A DNA stretch of 6,087 nt, taken from Armatimonadota bacterium. Its GTDB lineage: Bacteria; Sysuimicrobiota; Sysuimicrobiia; Sysuimicrobiales; JACQTN01. Position numbers and translations under genes: made by a program. The notes beneath the pieces are model-generated. The model worked only from the letters and a program-made list of their open reading frames with translations, made no database searches and was not told where the DNA came from. Each line of letters begins with the position of its first letter. Position 1 is the stretch's first letter. Location: the NCBI GenBank assembly GCA_016210785.1, contig JACQTN010000413.1:1-6087 (forward strand). Direction: 5' to 3'. This document shows positions 5,995 through 6,087 of the stretch, piece after piece.

Positions 5995-6022
5995 AGAGGT
6001 GTCCTGCGGGCAGGAGACCTCT
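5995..6022. promoter_or_regulatory. Strong stem-loop upstream of SBP2
   Basis: The arms AGAGGT-G-TCCTG (5995-6006) and CAGGA-G-ACCTCT (6011-6022) pair over 11 bp with one central mismatch around a 4-base CGGG loop. No T-tract is present on either side. It could be the 3' end of a gene beyond the right edge, or a leader structure for the SBP2 transcript. The strand of action is unknown. Confidence 0.6.
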
Positions 6023-6024
6023 TA

Positions 6025-6043
6025 CCCCTCTCCCGCCGAGGGG
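6025..6043. promoter_or_regulatory. Short stem-loop adjacent to the strong hairpin
   Basis: CCCCTC (6025-6030) pairs with GAGGGG (6038-6043) across a 7-base loop, only 2 bases from the larger hairpin. It is short, and such pairings arise by chance in GC-rich DNA. The tandem placement of two hairpins is the only reason to list it. Confidence 0.35.
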
Positions 6044-6087
6044 GTGCCGCGACGTCGGTGAGCGCGGCAGGGCGCGGCGCCTTGCAC

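Larger units (their letters stand above)
5876..6087. other. Non-coding leader region at the right edge
   Basis: Together with the tandem repeats this makes about 330 bases without a credible gene before SBP2. It contains two GGCGCC palindromes close together (5882-5887 and 5891-5896) and two hairpins listed separately. I see no recognisable coding sequence, tRNA or known riboswitch consensus. The long plus-strand open frame crossing it is an antisense artefact of GC-rich codon bias. Confidence 0.5.

Noticed and set aside
4094..6061. A 655-codon open frame on the plus strand
   Set aside because: It runs antisense through the cupin and SBP2. Its residues mirror the codon bias of those genes, and similar antisense text appears opposite SBP1. 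No domain is recognisable.

Overview
The window is a GC-rich stretch of bacterial DNA in which every credible gene lies on the minus strand, so transcription runs from the right edge to the left. Both intact solute-binding proteins have ordinary Sec signal peptides ending in an ARA cleavage site and no lipobox cysteine. This favours a Gram-negative (diderm) host with a periplasm. The sequence does not let me name a lineage.

Layout in transcription order, right to left: (1) a non-coding leader of about 330 bases (5757-6087) with two adjacent hairpins and a pair of imperfect 46-base tandem repeats; (2) a PotD-type periplasmic solute-binding protein, here SBP2 (4685-5752); (3) a GC-rich hairpin and a short degenerate-looking coding fragment; (4) a small single-domain cupin (3944-4393); (5) a decayed internal piece of a third solute-binding protein (about 3537-3775); (6) a Rid/YjgF-family protein (3099-3479); (7) a classical short-chain dehydrogenase/reductase, SDR (2214-3038); (8) a second intact solute-binding protein, SBP1 (964-2034), about 72% identical to SBP2; (9) the same GC-rich hairpin again; (10) an ABC transporter ATPase of the PotA/FbpC type (1-807), cut by the left edge.

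The likely theme is uptake and processing of a small, probably nitrogen-containing solute. The binding proteins would capture it in the periplasm and the ATPase would power import. Permease genes are not in the window and are expected beyond the left edge. The Rid protein, SDR and cupin are plausible enzymes acting on the imported compound or its imine or carbonyl products. The substrate cannot be read from the sequence.

The most unusual feature is the history of the locus. Three related binding-protein copies, one of them a pseudogene, lie within 5 kb. The two intact copies share a 147-base block (the last 26 codons, the stop and 66 bases beyond, including the hairpin) at about 95% identity. 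Identity drops to roughly two thirds immediately upstream in the coding sequence. This points to gene conversion, or to selection on a 3' RNA element. I found no CRISPR array, tRNA, rRNA, insertion sequence or known riboswitch.
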